NCBI RefSeq assembly: GCF_001436045.1
Contig: NZ_AZER01000016.1
Coordinates: 62,001 to 126,000 of the forward strand
Source: Limosilactobacillus frumenti DSM 13145
GTDB lineage: Bacteria > Bacillota > Bacilli > Lactobacillales > Lactobacillaceae
DNA: 64,000 nucleotides
Direction: 5' to 3'
The position numbers and the translations under genes are program-made. This document shows positions 28,337-37,205 of the stretch, piece after piece (position 1 is the first letter of the stretch; each line of letters starts with the position of its first letter). The notes beneath the pieces were generated by a model. The model had not been told where the DNA came from and made no database searches. It saw nothing but the letters and a program-made list of their open reading frames with translations.

Positions 28337-29314
28337 ATGTGCACTTCAGTTATTTATACGGTAGGCGATGCATATTTTGGTCGCAACCTGGATCTAGAAG
28401 TATCTTTCGGTCAACAAGTAGTAATTATGCCGCGTGATTTTGCCCTACATTTTCGTAAACTGCCAACCATCGCTCATCACTATGCAATCACCGGGATGGC
28501 ACTCGTCCAGGATAACTACCCGCTATATTTTGATGGTGCCAATGAGAAGGGCTTAGGGATGGCTGGATTAAACTTTGATGGTCCGGCACATTACTTCCCA
28601 GAACAGACTGATAAACAGAATGTGACTCCATTTGAATTTGTGCCTTACGTTCTTGGTCAGTGTGCAACGGTTGCTGAAGCAAAGAAACTATTAAAGAATG
28701 TTAGTTTGATTAATATTAACTTCTCTGATAAGTTAGCGCTGTCGCCATTGCATTGGTTAATTGCTGATAAAAGTGGGGCATCGATTGTTGTTGAATCAAC
28801 CACTGCGGGATTAAACGTTTACGATAATCCAGTGGGAGTTTTAACCAATAATCCGGAATTCCCCCAACAATTGCAAAATTTGGCTAATTACCAGAGTGTT
28901 TCGCCAGCTAATCCAGAAAACACATTAGCGGTTAACTTATCGTTACCAGTGTACAGTCGCGGACTGGGGTCGCATTTTCTTCCAGGCGGGATGGACTCTG
29001 AAAGTCGGTTTGTCAAAGTCGCTTTTACGAAAGAAAATGCCCCTGTTGGTAAAACAGAGGATGAGAACGTTATCAACTACTTTCACATTCTTCATTCTGT
29101 GGAACAACAAAAGGGACTGGATGAAGTCGCACCAAATACATTTGAATACACGATCTATTCTGATGGAATGGATTTAACGACCGGAACCTTTTATTACACC
29201 ACCTACACTAATAACCAAATTAATGCTGTTAAGATGCCAAAAGATCATTTAGATCAAGATCAACTAATGACGTTTGACTTGCAAGACAAGCCGACCATTA
29301 ATTACCAAAACTAA
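28337..29314 (+). CDS. bsh: Bile salt hydrolase (choloylglycine hydrolase family)
   Basis: Ntn-hydrolase that removes glycine or taurine from conjugated bile salts. The ATG at 28337 must be the start because removal of Met1 exposes the nucleophile Cys2 (MCTSVIYT). Family active-site residues can be placed at C2, R16, D19, N79 (AGLNFDG), N171/N172 (LTNNPEF) and R224 (ESRFVKVAF), and the segment YSRGLGSHFLPGGMDS is BSH-like. The 325-residue length is standard. There is no signal peptide, so it is cytoplasmic. Penicillin V acylase specificity cannot be excluded, since both share these residues. It is preceded by AAGAAGGGA and followed by a terminator, and sits between yqeY and argG in a normally conserved ribosome-biogenesis cluster. 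Confidence 0.88.
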   Translation: MCTSVIYTVGDAYFGRNLDLEVSFGQQVVIMPRDFALHFRKLPTIAHHYAITGMALVQDNYPLYFDGANEKGLGMAGLNFDGPAHYFPEQTDKQNVTPFEFVPYVLGQCATVAEAKKLLKNVSLININFSDKLALSPLHWLIADKSGASIVVESTTAGLNVYDNPVGVLTNNPEFPQQLQNLANYQSVSPANPENTLAVNLSLPVYSRGLGSHFLPGGMDSESRFVKVAFTKENAPVGKTEDENVINYFHILHSVEQQKGLDEVAPNTFEYTIYSDGMDLTTGTFYYTTYTNNQINAVKMPKDHLDQDQLMTFDLQDKPTINYQN

Positions 29315-29323
29315 TAATTACGT

Positions 29324-29373
29324 AAATAGCGTGAAGATCAGCGGAATGCCGTTAATCTTCATGCTATTTTTTA
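29324..29373 (+). terminator. Intrinsic terminator after bsh
   Basis: AAATAGCGTGAAGAT pairs with ATCTTCATGCTATTT (one G-U pair) around a partly paired loop and is followed by six Ts. Confidence 0.85.
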
Positions 29374-29436
29374 TACAGAAATATATTCAATTTATAGTAT
29401 ATTTACCCAAAATTTAAATAAATTTAGTATAAAGTA

Positions 29437-29465
29437 TTGATTTTTATTCATTGACCGTGTATTGT
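29437..29465 (+). promoter_or_regulatory. Promoter of argGH with possible ARG-box-like sequence
   Basis: TTGATT (29437-29442), 17 bases, TATTGT (29460-29465). The -35 region continues into TTTATTCA (29443-29450), where the ATTCA half matches one arm of an ArgR box; the other arm is degenerate. ArgR control is likely on general grounds but not shown here. Confidence 0.5.
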
Positions 29466-29510
29466 ATTTATCAACTTACAAAATATAACTTTAATTTGGA
29501 GGATGAGAAT

Positions 29511-30761
29511 ATGAGTAAAGAAAAAATTGTGTTAGCTTATTCTGGTGGTTTAGATACCTCCGTTGCTATAGCCTGGTTAAAGGATAAAGGTTATGACGTC
29601 ATTGCATGTTGTATTGATGTTGGTGAAGGGCTTGACTTAGAAGCCATTAAGGAAAAGGGAACTAAGGTTGGAGCTTGGAAGTCCGTAGTGATTGATGCTA
29701 AGGAAGACTTCGCTGAACAATTTGTTTTACCAGCCCTTCAAGCCCATGCAATGTATGAAGAAGCATACCCGCTTGTTTCTGCTCTTTCTCGTCCTCTGAT
29801 CGTGCAAAAATTAGTGGCAGTTGCTAAACAATACGGGGCCACTGCCATCGCTCATGGTTGTACTGGTAAAGGTAACGACCAAGTTCGTTTTGAAGCTGGC
29901 ATCCACGCCCTGGCACCAGAGATGAAGATTGAAGACCCCATTCGTGATTGGCATTGGTCACGGGAAGAAGAAATTCAATATGCGAAGGATCATGGTATCC
30001 CCGTTCCAATTACGAAGGCGAGTCCATATTCAATCGACGAAAACCTATGGGGCCGGGCAAACGAATGTGGGATCCTGGAAGATCCATGGGTTGCTGCACC
30101 TGCAGACGCCTATGCACGGACAGTTGCTATCGAAGATACTCCTGACACCCCGACTACTATTCAAATTACCTTTACAGAAGGGGTGCCAACTGCCATTGAT
30201 GGCGAAGAAATGCCATTAGCTAAATTAATCATGAAATTGGACAAATTAGCTGGTGCCAATGGGATCGGACGGATTGACCATGTTGAGAACCGGTTAGTAG
30301 GTATTAAGTCACGGGAAATTTATGAATGTCCAGCAGCAACGGTTTTACTAGCTGCTCATAAAGATTTGGAAGACCTAACTGAGGAACGTGAAGTGGCACA
30401 CTTTAAGCCGATTGTTGAGCATCAAATGAGTCAATTAATTTACAATGGCCTTTGGTACTCACCATTAATGAATGCCTTAGTAGCGTTTATTGATCAAACG
30501 CAAAAGGTCGTTAATGGGGTAGTCAGAGTAAAGTTATTTAAAGGAAACGTGGTTTGTGAAGGTCGGAAGTCACCTAATTCGCTTTATGATAAGAACCTGG
30601 CAACATATACCTCGGCTGATGAATTCGACCAGGAAGCAGCAACTGGCTTTATTAAACTGTGGGAACTTCCCGATAAGGTATATGGTCAGGTCCAAGCCAA
30701 GGCTAATAAAGGTCACTTAGCGGCATCAAATAATAAAGGAGATTTTGCCCATGCCAATTAA
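29511..30761 (+). CDS. argG: Argininosuccinate synthase
   Basis: ArgG condenses citrulline and aspartate with ATP to argininosuccinate. The frame is open earlier, but the ATG at 29511 follows TTTGGAGGATG and begins [17 protein letters not shown], whose AYSGGLDTS is the N-type ATP pyrophosphatase P-loop. Further conserved segments are [14 protein letters not shown] (near residue 117), [15 protein letters not shown] and [17 protein letters not shown]. The 416-residue length is normal. The argH start lies inside its end (ATG 11 bases before the argG stop is complete), so the two are coupled. Confidence 0.97.
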   Translation: MSKEKIVLAYSGGLDTSVAIAWLKDKGYDVIACCIDVGEGLDLEAIKEKGTKVGAWKSVVIDAKEDFAEQFVLPALQAHAMYEEAYPLVSALSRPLIVQKLVAVAKQYGATAIAHGCTGKGNDQVRFEAGIHALAPEMKIEDPIRDWHWSREEEIQYAKDHGIPVPITKASPYSIDENLWGRANECGILEDPWVAAPADAYARTVAIEDTPDTPTTIQITFTEGVPTAIDGEEMPLAKLIMKLDKLAGANGIGRIDHVENRLVGIKSREIYECPAATVLLAAHKDLEDLTEEREVAHFKPIVEHQMSQLIYNGLWYSPLMNALVAFIDQTQKVVNGVVRVKLFKGNVVCEGRKSPNSLYDKNLATYTSADEFDQEAATGFIKLWELPDKVYGQVQAKANKGHLAASNNKGDFAHAN

Positions 30762-32151
30762 ACGAATGTGGGGCGGCCGTTTTGAATCCGCTGGTAGCGA
30801 CTTAGTGAATCATTTTGGCGCTTCCATTCAGTTTGATCAGGAAATGGCAGAAGAGGATTTGGAAGGATCATTGGCCCACGTCAAGATGTTGGGGGCTACT
30901 GGAATTCTTTCCCCAGACGATGCTGACAAGATTGAACAGGGACTGCATACTTTGCAGAAAAAACTCCATGCGGGGGAACTCCATTTTTCGATTGACAACG
31001 AAGACATTCATATGAATATGGAAGCCTTATTAACAGCTGAAATTGGTCCTGTCGCTGGCAAGCTTCATACTGCCAGAAGTCGGAATGATCAAGTTGCTAC
31101 TGACTTTCATCTGTATTTGTTGAAGCGTCTTCCGAAGGTGATTGCGGCGATTCGTCACTTGCAAGCGGTATTAGTTGCAAAAGCAGCAAATAATGTGGAA
31201 ACGATTATGCCCGGTTATACACATATGCAACATGCTCAGCCGATTTCGTATGGTCAATATTTGATGGCATACTTTCAAATGTTCCAACGGGACGTTGAAC
31301 GGTTTGAATTTAACGTTAAACATACCAGCCTCTCCCCATTAGGAGCGGCAGCTTTAGCTGGGACCACTTTCCCGATTGATCGTTCAATGACCGCTAAAGA
31401 ATTAGGCTTTGCTGATATTTATGCTAACTCGATGGACGCTGTATCTGACCGCGATTTTGCTATGGAATTTCTTAGTAATGCTAGTATTTTGATGACCCAC
31501 CTTTCGCGGCTATGCGAGGAAGTTATTTATTGGTGCTCGTACGAATTTGGCTATCTTAGTTTAGCTGATAGTTACTCCACGGGTAGTTCCATCATGCCTC
31601 AGAAGAAGAACCCTGACATGGCAGAGCTGATTCGGGGGAAAAGCGGCCGGGTTAACGGGCACCTCATTGCTTTACTAACAACGATGAAGAGCTTACCGCT
31701 AGCCTATAATAAAGATATGCAAGAGGATAAGGAAGGGGTATTTGATACTGTTAAAACGATTATTCCGAGCTTGAAAGTGATGGCGGGAATGTTAGACACG
31801 GCGACCGTTAATAAAGAACGGATGGCACAGGCGACTCAACACGATTTCTCAAATGCCACCGAGTTGGCTGATTATTTGGCAACCAAGGGCATTCCGTTCC
31901 GCCAAGCGCATGAAATTGTTGGCGAATTGGTCTTGAAGGGATTGAAAACGGGGGTAGGGTTGGCTGGCATCCCATTAGCTGAGTACCAACAAATTGATCC
32001 CCGGATTGGTGAAGACGTTTACCATGACCTCCAGTCCGAGGTTGCGGTTGAACGGCGGCATTCAGCTGGTGGTACGGGCTTTGATCAAGTCAAACTGCAG
32101 ATCAAACAGGCTCAACACCTTCTTAAAGCAGCCCAGAAAGCTCAGAATTAA
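30751..32151 (+). CDS. argH: Argininosuccinate lyase
   Basis: ArgH splits argininosuccinate into arginine and fumarate. The ATG at 30751 follows AAAGGAGA and overlaps the argG end by 11 bases. The 466-residue protein has the N-terminal MWGGRF, the [13 protein letters not shown] segment, [18 protein letters not shown] and the superfamily signature [16 protein letters not shown] (catalytic Ser loop) near residue 280. With argG it converts citrulline, imported or made elsewhere, into arginine. No other arginine synthesis genes are in the window. Confidence 0.97.
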   Translation: MPIKRMWGGRFESAGSDLVNHFGASIQFDQEMAEEDLEGSLAHVKMLGATGILSPDDADKIEQGLHTLQKKLHAGELHFSIDNEDIHMNMEALLTAEIGPVAGKLHTARSRNDQVATDFHLYLLKRLPKVIAAIRHLQAVLVAKAANNVETIMPGYTHMQHAQPISYGQYLMAYFQMFQRDVERFEFNVKHTSLSPLGAAALAGTTFPIDRSMTAKELGFADIYANSMDAVSDRDFAMEFLSNASILMTHLSRLCEEVIYWCSYEFGYLSLADSYSTGSSIMPQKKNPDMAELIRGKSGRVNGHLIALLTTMKSLPLAYNKDMQEDKEGVFDTVKTIIPSLKVMAGMLDTATVNKERMAQATQHDFSNATELADYLATKGIPFRQAHEIVGELVLKGLKTGVGLAGIPLAEYQQIDPRIGEDVYHDLQSEVAVERRHSAGGTGFDQVKLQIKQAQHLLKAAQKAQN

Positions 32152-32169
32152 GTTATAAATATCCAGTTA

Positions 32170-32217
32170 AAGAGGGATTCCAACTAGTGGTTTGTACCAG
32201 TGTTGGGATCCCTTTAG
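32170..32217 (+). terminator. Terminator-like hairpin after argH
   Basis: AGAGGGATTCCAAC pairs with GTTGGGATCCCTTT with a G-U pair and small bulge. The T tract is short, so termination may be incomplete. Confidence 0.6.
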
Positions 32218-32301
32218 TTAATGATCTCAAATACTTGCAACCCGCTGAGCTATGATATAATCTGAATTGAAACTATTTTATTACCAAAGGAGATTGCTTT
32301 C

Positions 32302-33327
32302 TTGGCAGATACACAGGACGAAATTGAACAAATATTTAAAATCGCTAGCCCCGAAATTGAGGTCGGCATTTTAGGCGCGCAGGATAAGTTTGTATCCCTA
32401 TATGAACAGGGAATGGATGTTACCGTTAATCCCTTCGGTGAGGACATTAAAATCAAGGGACGACCAGAAGATGTCAAGCTGACGGCGGATGTTTTCCATG
32501 CCTTGATGGGTGTCATTGAACAGGGGATCCATATTCATAGTACGGATATTGTCTCAGCAATGAAGATGGCGCACCGAGGCACCCTGGAGTACTTTGCTGA
32601 CTTATATAGTGAAACAATTATTAAAGATCGCCGGGGTCGTTCAATCCGTGTTAAGAACTTTGGCCAACGTCAATACGTTAATGCCATGAAGCATAATGAT
32701 ATTACTTTTGGAATAGGTCCAGCCGGAACTGGGAAGACTTACTTAGCAGTTGCAATGGCTGTGGCAGCTTTGAAACGCGGCGAAGTTGAACGAATTATTT
32801 TAACCCGGCCTGCCGTTGAAGCGGGGGAAAGTCTGGGCTTCTTACCGGGTGATTTGCAAGAAAAGGTTGACCCGTATCTCCGACCAATCTATGATGCGTT
32901 GAATGATATTTTTGGTGCCGACCATACCCAACGGTTAATGGAACGGGAAATTATTGAAGTTGCTCCGTTGGCTTATATGCGTGGAAGGACCTTAGATGGT
33001 GCGTTTGTTATTCTTGATGAAGCGCAAAACACGACCAATGCCCAAATGAAGATGTTTCTCACTCGGTTGGGCTTTGGTTCTAAGATGGTGGTCAATGGTG
33101 ATATTTCACAGATTGATTTACCTCATGGTACCCGGTCTGGATTAGTATCTGCTCAGCGCATTTTAAAAGATATTAAGTCCATTAAATTTGTTCAATTTAG
33201 CGCCGAAGATGTTGTCCGCCACCCAGTGGTCGCACGAATTATTACTGCTTATGAAGACTCAACCGCTAAACATCTAGCTAAGCAGGACGCTGCTCGTGAA
33301 GAGGCTGCTCGCCAAACAAAGGAGTAG
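32302..33327 (+). CDS. phoH: PhoH-like ATPase
   Basis: A 341-residue P-loop protein of the PhoH family, thought to act in RNA metabolism beside YbeY. The TTG at 32302 is chosen because AAAGGAGA lies 8 bases upstream and no ATG fits. Walker A is GPAGTGKTYLAVA (about residues 136-148), Walker B is FVILDEAQNTT, and the family segment RPAVEAGESLGFLPGDLQEKVDPYLRP is intact. The N-terminal ~100 residues form the KH-like PhoH_N region. It starts the cluster phoH-ybeY-dgkA-era-recO, with spacing of 5 bases to ybeY. Confidence 0.95.
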   Translation: MADTQDEIEQIFKIASPEIEVGILGAQDKFVSLYEQGMDVTVNPFGEDIKIKGRPEDVKLTADVFHALMGVIEQGIHIHSTDIVSAMKMAHRGTLEYFADLYSETIIKDRRGRSIRVKNFGQRQYVNAMKHNDITFGIGPAGTGKTYLAVAMAVAALKRGEVERIILTRPAVEAGESLGFLPGDLQEKVDPYLRPIYDALNDIFGADHTQRLMEREIIEVAPLAYMRGRTLDGAFVILDEAQNTTNAQMKMFLTRLGFGSKMVVNGDISQIDLPHGTRSGLVSAQRILKDIKSIKFVQFSAEDVVRHPVVARIITAYEDSTAKHLAKQDAAREEAARQTKE

Positions 33328-33332
33328 GAAAA

Positions 33333-33812
33333 ATGGATCTGGAAGTTTTCGATCATACAGAAGATGGAGTTGCTCAATCCCAATTAGACTTAGTCAACCA
33401 CTTACTAGAATATGCAGGAAACTATTTGCACCTGGCTGACAATACTGAGGTTTCAGTAACCCTGGTTAATAACCCAGAAATCAAGAAACTGAACAACGAA
33501 TACCGGGGAGTAGATCGGGCAACTGATGTCCTCTCATTTGCTGCAGAAGAAAATGGGGACGAAACACCAATTATCATGGATCCGGAAATGGCGGCTGAAC
33601 TGCCAACCAACCTTGGGGACCTATTTATTTCAGTTGATAAAGTTGGTGAGCAGGCTAAGTTTCTTGGCCATTCTGTTGACCGTGAATTAGGTTTCTTAGT
33701 GGTTCACGGTTTTTTGCACTTAAACGGCTATGACCACGAAAAACCAGCTGACGAAAAGAAAATGTTTAGTTTACAAGCGGAGATACTAGATTCATATGGT
33801 CTCAAAAGATAA
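33333..33812 (+). CDS. ybeY: Endoribonuclease YbeY / rRNA maturation factor
   Basis: YbeY is a zinc metalloprotein needed for 16S rRNA 3'-end maturation and 70S quality control. The 159-residue protein has the metal-binding HGFLHLNGYDHE (HxxxHxxGxDH motif, three His ligands) near residues 127-139 and the conserved EYRGVDRATDVLSFA. It overlaps dgkA by 17 bases and is coupled to phoH upstream. Confidence 0.96.
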   Translation: MDLEVFDHTEDGVAQSQLDLVNHLLEYAGNYLHLADNTEVSVTLVNNPEIKKLNNEYRGVDRATDVLSFAAEENGDETPIIMDPEMAAELPTNLGDLFISVDKVGEQAKFLGHSVDRELGFLVVHGFLHLNGYDHEKPADEKKMFSLQAEILDSYGLKR

Positions 33813-34191
33813 TCATCACCAGACAGGTAAAAATCATCACTTAATTCAGGCAATGGGTCACGCCATTGATGGGATTTATGATGTTCTTAGTGAAGAACGT
33901 AATATGCGCTATCATTTATTAGCGGGCGTAACAGTCGTTATTTGCGGCTTTATTGTTCATATTTCCCGTTTTGAATGGATGTGGATCCTATTAGCTATCT
34001 TACTGGTCTTTTCTGCCGAGTTTTTGAATACAGTGACTGAAGCAGTGACAGACTTACTCAGTGAACACCACTATGACCGCTATGTTAAACGGGCCAAAGA
34101 TGTTGCGGCAGGGGGAGTACTGTTAACTGCTATTTTTGCCGTATTGATTGGCCTGTTGGTATTTATCCCAGCAATAATGCGTTTGTGGTAA
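33796..34191 (+). CDS. dgkA: Diacylglycerol/undecaprenol kinase, DgkA family
   Basis: A small trimeric-type membrane kinase; Gram-positive members phosphorylate undecaprenol. The 131-residue protein has a basic N-terminus, three transmembrane helices (about residues 36-55, 57-77 and 105-128) and the family motif EFLNTVTEAVTDLLSEHHYD (consensus ExxNTAxExxxD) at about residues 76-95, including the metal-binding Glu. The ATG at 33796 lies inside ybeY. It is between ybeY and era as in most lactobacilli. Confidence 0.93.
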   Translation: MVSKDNHHQTGKNHHLIQAMGHAIDGIYDVLSEERNMRYHLLAGVTVVICGFIVHISRFEWMWILLAILLVFSAEFLNTVTEAVTDLLSEHHYDRYVKRAKDVAAGGVLLTAIFAVLIGLLVFIPAIMRLW

Positions 34192-34206
34192 TAGGAGGAA
34201 AAAAGA

Positions 34207-35112
34207 ATGGATAATCCAAATTTTAAGTCTGGCTTTGTTGCTATTGTGGGCCGACCAAACGTTGGTAAATCAACCTTTTTGAACTATGTTGTCGGACAAA
34301 AAGTGGCAATTATGAGCAATGTTGCCCAAACAACCCGGAATAAAATTCAGGGGATCTATACCACTGCGGATGCCCAAATCGTTTTCATCGACACACCGGG
34401 AGTTCATAAACCACAGACTAAGCTCGGTGACTTCATGGAAAAGTCAACGTTGTCTGCCTTGGACGAAGTTGACGCTGTCTTATACTTGGTGAGTGCCACT
34501 GAAGACCGTGGACCGGGGGATGACTTTATCATCAACCGTTTGAAGTCCATCCAGCAGCCGATCTTTTTGGTAATTAATAAAATTGATCAAGTGCATCCTA
34601 ATAAATTGCCGGAAATTGCGGCTCAATATCAAGATTCCTTGCCATTTGCCGGAACGTTTCCCATTTCAGCTTTGCAGGGGAACAATATCAACCCATTAAT
34701 TAACAAGTTAGTTTCGATTTTACCTAACGGACCACAATATTATCCTAGTGATCAGATCTCTGACCACCCCGAACGCTTTGTGATTGCGGAAATGATTCGT
34801 GAAAAGGTTTTTGAGCTGACACGGCAAGAAGTCCCACATTCTGTTGCTATTGATGTCACCTCAGTTAAGCGAGAAGACGAAGAACACGTTCATATCTCTG
34901 CTAATATCATTGTTGAGCGTCCAGGCCAAAAGGGTATTATTATCGGGAAAGGGGGTTCTATGCTAAAGAAAATTGGCACACGGGCCCGTCAAGATATTGA
35001 ACACCTGCTCGGTGACAAATTGTACCTTCAACTATGGGTAAAAGTAGTTCCGGGTTGGCGTGATAAGTCAGCCATGCTTAAGGACTACGGTTACCGGAAT
35101 AAGGATTATTAG
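34207..35112 (+). CDS. era: GTPase Era
   Basis: Era couples 16S rRNA 3'-end maturation to ribosome assembly. The 301-residue protein has an N-terminal G domain with P-loop GRPNVGKST (about residues 15-23), [12 protein letters not shown] and SALQGNN, and a C-terminal KH RNA-binding domain with [26 protein letters not shown] near residues 240-265. RBS AGGAGGAAA is strong. It follows dgkA after 15 bases. Confidence 0.97.
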   Translation: MDNPNFKSGFVAIVGRPNVGKSTFLNYVVGQKVAIMSNVAQTTRNKIQGIYTTADAQIVFIDTPGVHKPQTKLGDFMEKSTLSALDEVDAVLYLVSATEDRGPGDDFIINRLKSIQQPIFLVINKIDQVHPNKLPEIAAQYQDSLPFAGTFPISALQGNNINPLINKLVSILPNGPQYYPSDQISDHPERFVIAEMIREKVFELTRQEVPHSVAIDVTSVKREDEEHVHISANIIVERPGQKGIIIGKGGSMLKKIGTRARQDIEHLLGDKLYLQLWVKVVPGWRDKSAMLKDYGYRNKDY

Positions 35113-35150
35113 TCTTTTGAATTTGAGCATGGGAGAAAGTTGGTGATGTG

Positions 35151-35936
35151 ATGAGTAGGATCACCACGGACTTTACCGGCATTATTATGTTTCGACGTGA
35201 TTATCGGGAGCGTGATTTATTAGTCAAGATGCTGACCGATAAAATCGGGCCGGCAATGTTCTTTGTCAAAGATGCAAAGAAACGCGGTTTTCGAATGCAG
35301 TCGGATATTCTACCATTTACTCATGGTACTTATATCGGTTCTTTATCTAATGACCAGTTAAGCTTTATTAATACCGCTAGTGAGACTCATCAATATCAGC
35401 GAATTGCGACGGACATTAGCCGGAACGCATATGCAACTTACTTGTTGGCGTTAGTTGACGCGGCATTTCCAGATGGACGGAGCATTGGTGGCTGGTTTAA
35501 CCAGGTGGCTGCTGCGTTGGACCTCATCAACCAGGGCTTGGATGAACAGATTATTACCAATGTGATTGAGAGTCAGTTATTGATTCAATTTGGGGTGGCC
35601 CCGACTTGGGACCATTGTGTTATCTGTGGACGTGATGATTTACCACTAGATTTTTCTGAACAATATGGGGGAATGCTTTGTCGCAATCATTGGCATCTTG
35701 ATGATCACCGGATGTTTTTAGATCGACGTACTGTCTATTATTTGCAGCGATTGTCAACGTTAAACTTGCAAAAGATTCAACGGATTCAGATTAATGCGGC
35801 AACAAAACGACGCATTCAGTCCGTATTAGATACGATTTATGACGATTCGGTCGGTTTAAATCTAAAGAGTAAACGGTTTATCCGCCAAATGGCTAAGTGG
35901 GAACAAAATTTAAAAAATAATCAGTCTGACGATTGA
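35151..35936 (+). CDS. recO: DNA repair protein RecO
   Basis: RecO anneals strands and loads RecA with RecR/RecF. The 261-residue protein has the OB-fold N-terminus (TDFTGIIMFRRDYRERDLLVKMLTDK), then a helical domain with a probable zinc site: CVICGRDDLP followed by CRNHW near residues 158-182. ATG at 35151 is chosen, though a GTG directly before it (35148) is equally spaced from GGGAGAAAG. It closes the phoH...recO cluster and is followed by the glyQS T-box. Confidence 0.93.
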   Translation: MSRITTDFTGIIMFRRDYRERDLLVKMLTDKIGPAMFFVKDAKKRGFRMQSDILPFTHGTYIGSLSNDQLSFINTASETHQYQRIATDISRNAYATYLLALVDAAFPDGRSIGGWFNQVAAALDLINQGLDEQIITNVIESQLLIQFGVAPTWDHCVICGRDDLPLDFSEQYGGMLCRNHWHLDDHRMFLDRRTVYYLQRLSTLNLQKIQRIQINAATKRRIQSVLDTIYDDSVGLNLKSKRFIRQMAKWEQNLKNNQSDD

Positions 35937-35959
35937 CAAGTCCAGGCTGATTTTTTATC

Positions 35960-36192
35960 ATAAGACACGTATTTGAATATATGTCGTAGCGATGACAAAG
36001 ATTAGATTACCAAGATAATGGTCAAGCGATGGAAGAATTGGTGTGAGCTTCCTTCATTAATGGTGATTGGGCCCTTTAACAGCTACTACAAGCAAGCTGT
36101 TTTGTAGAGATACAAAAAAGCAGGGTGGAACCGCGAATCTTATTTTCGTCCCTGTAGGAACTGGCATAGTCTAGTTTCTACAGGGATTTTTT
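35960..36192 (+). ncRNA. T-box leader of glyQS
   Basis: The 272-base gap between recO and glyQ contains a T-box riboswitch. The T-box AGGGTGGAACCGCG is exact at 36122-36135. The terminator pairs TCCCTGTAGGAAC (36149-36161) with GTTTCTACAGGGA (36174-36186), followed by six Ts. Uncharged tRNA-Gly would favour the antiterminator. I could not fix the specifier triplet by eye (a GGC occurs at 36070-36072); the 5' end is approximate. Confidence 0.88.
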
Positions 36193-36208
36193 GAAAGGAA
36201 GTATTTAT

Positions 36209-37204
36209 ATGTCGAAGAAGCTGAGTGTTCAAGACATCATCTTTACACTTGAAAAGTACTGGACTAAACAGGGTTGTATGTTAATGCAGGCCTACGATAC
36301 TGAAAAGGGTGCTGGGACAATGAGTCCATATACCTTCCTGCGGGCGATTGGACCGGAACCATGGAATGCCGCCTACGTTGAACCATCCCGGCGGCCCGCT
36401 GATGGTCGATATGGGGAGAACCCTAACCGTCTCTACCAGCACCACCAGTTCCAAGTGATTATGAAGCCTTCACCAGATAACATTCAGGACCTGTACTTAG
36501 GTAGTCTCCGTGAACTGGGGATTGACCCACTAGAACATGATATCCGGTTTGTTGAAGATAACTGGGAAAATCCTTCAATGGGGTGTGCTGGTGTCGGTTG
36601 GGAAATCTGGCTTGATGGAATGGAAGTTACGCAATTTACTTACTTCCAAGTTGTCGGTGAGTTACCAATGAACCCGGTTGCTTCAGAAGTTACCTACGGA
36701 TTGGAACGGTTAGCTGAATATATTCAAAACGTGGATTCCGTTTATGATTTGGAATGGGGTCATGGCGTTCTATATGGTGACATTTTTAAAGAACCTGAAT
36801 ATGAACACTCTAAATACGCATTTGAAGAAAGTAATCAAGATATGCTTCTGCAAGCATTTAATGATTACGAAAAGGAAGCTAAACGTTTAATTAAGTTAGG
36901 ACTTGTGCACCCGGCATACGATTATGTGTTAAAGTGCAGCCACACCTTTAATCTCCTTGACGCACGAGGAGCTGTTTCTGTAACTGAACGGGCCGGTTAC
37001 CTGCACCGTATTCGGATCATGGCTAAGTCGATCGCTAAGTCATTCGTTGAAGAACGGCGGAAGCGTGGTTTCCCATTAATCCACGATGAAAAACGACGTC
37101 AAAAGACGCTTGATGAATACACTAAGAAAGCGGAAAAAGCCAAGCAACGGGCTGCTAAACAAGCAGCTAAGAAGGCTAAAAAAGCGCAAAAGGGGGACAA
37201 GTAA
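36209..37204 (+). CDS. glyQ: Glycyl-tRNA synthetase alpha subunit, with basic C-terminal tail
   Basis: Catalytic subunit of the bacterial alpha2beta2 glycyl-tRNA synthetase. ATG at 36209 follows GAAAGGAAG. Family features are [29 protein letters not shown], the motif-2-like [28 protein letters not shown] and [14 protein letters not shown]. The core ends near residue 295. A further ~36 residues form a Lys/Ala-rich, probably helical tail ([20 protein letters not shown]) that makes this protein longer (331 aa) than common GlyQ (about 290-305). glyS starts 1 base after the stop. Confidence 0.96.
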   Translation: MSKKLSVQDIIFTLEKYWTKQGCMLMQAYDTEKGAGTMSPYTFLRAIGPEPWNAAYVEPSRRPADGRYGENPNRLYQHHQFQVIMKPSPDNIQDLYLGSLRELGIDPLEHDIRFVEDNWENPSMGCAGVGWEIWLDGMEVTQFTYFQVVGELPMNPVASEVTYGLERLAEYIQNVDSVYDLEWGHGVLYGDIFKEPEYEHSKYAFEESNQDMLLQAFNDYEKEAKRLIKLGLVHPAYDYVLKCSHTFNLLDARGAVSVTERAGYLHRIRIMAKSIAKSFVEERRKRGFPLIHDEKRRQKTLDEYTKKAEKAKQRAAKQAAKKAKKAQKGDK

Positions 37205-37205
37205 G

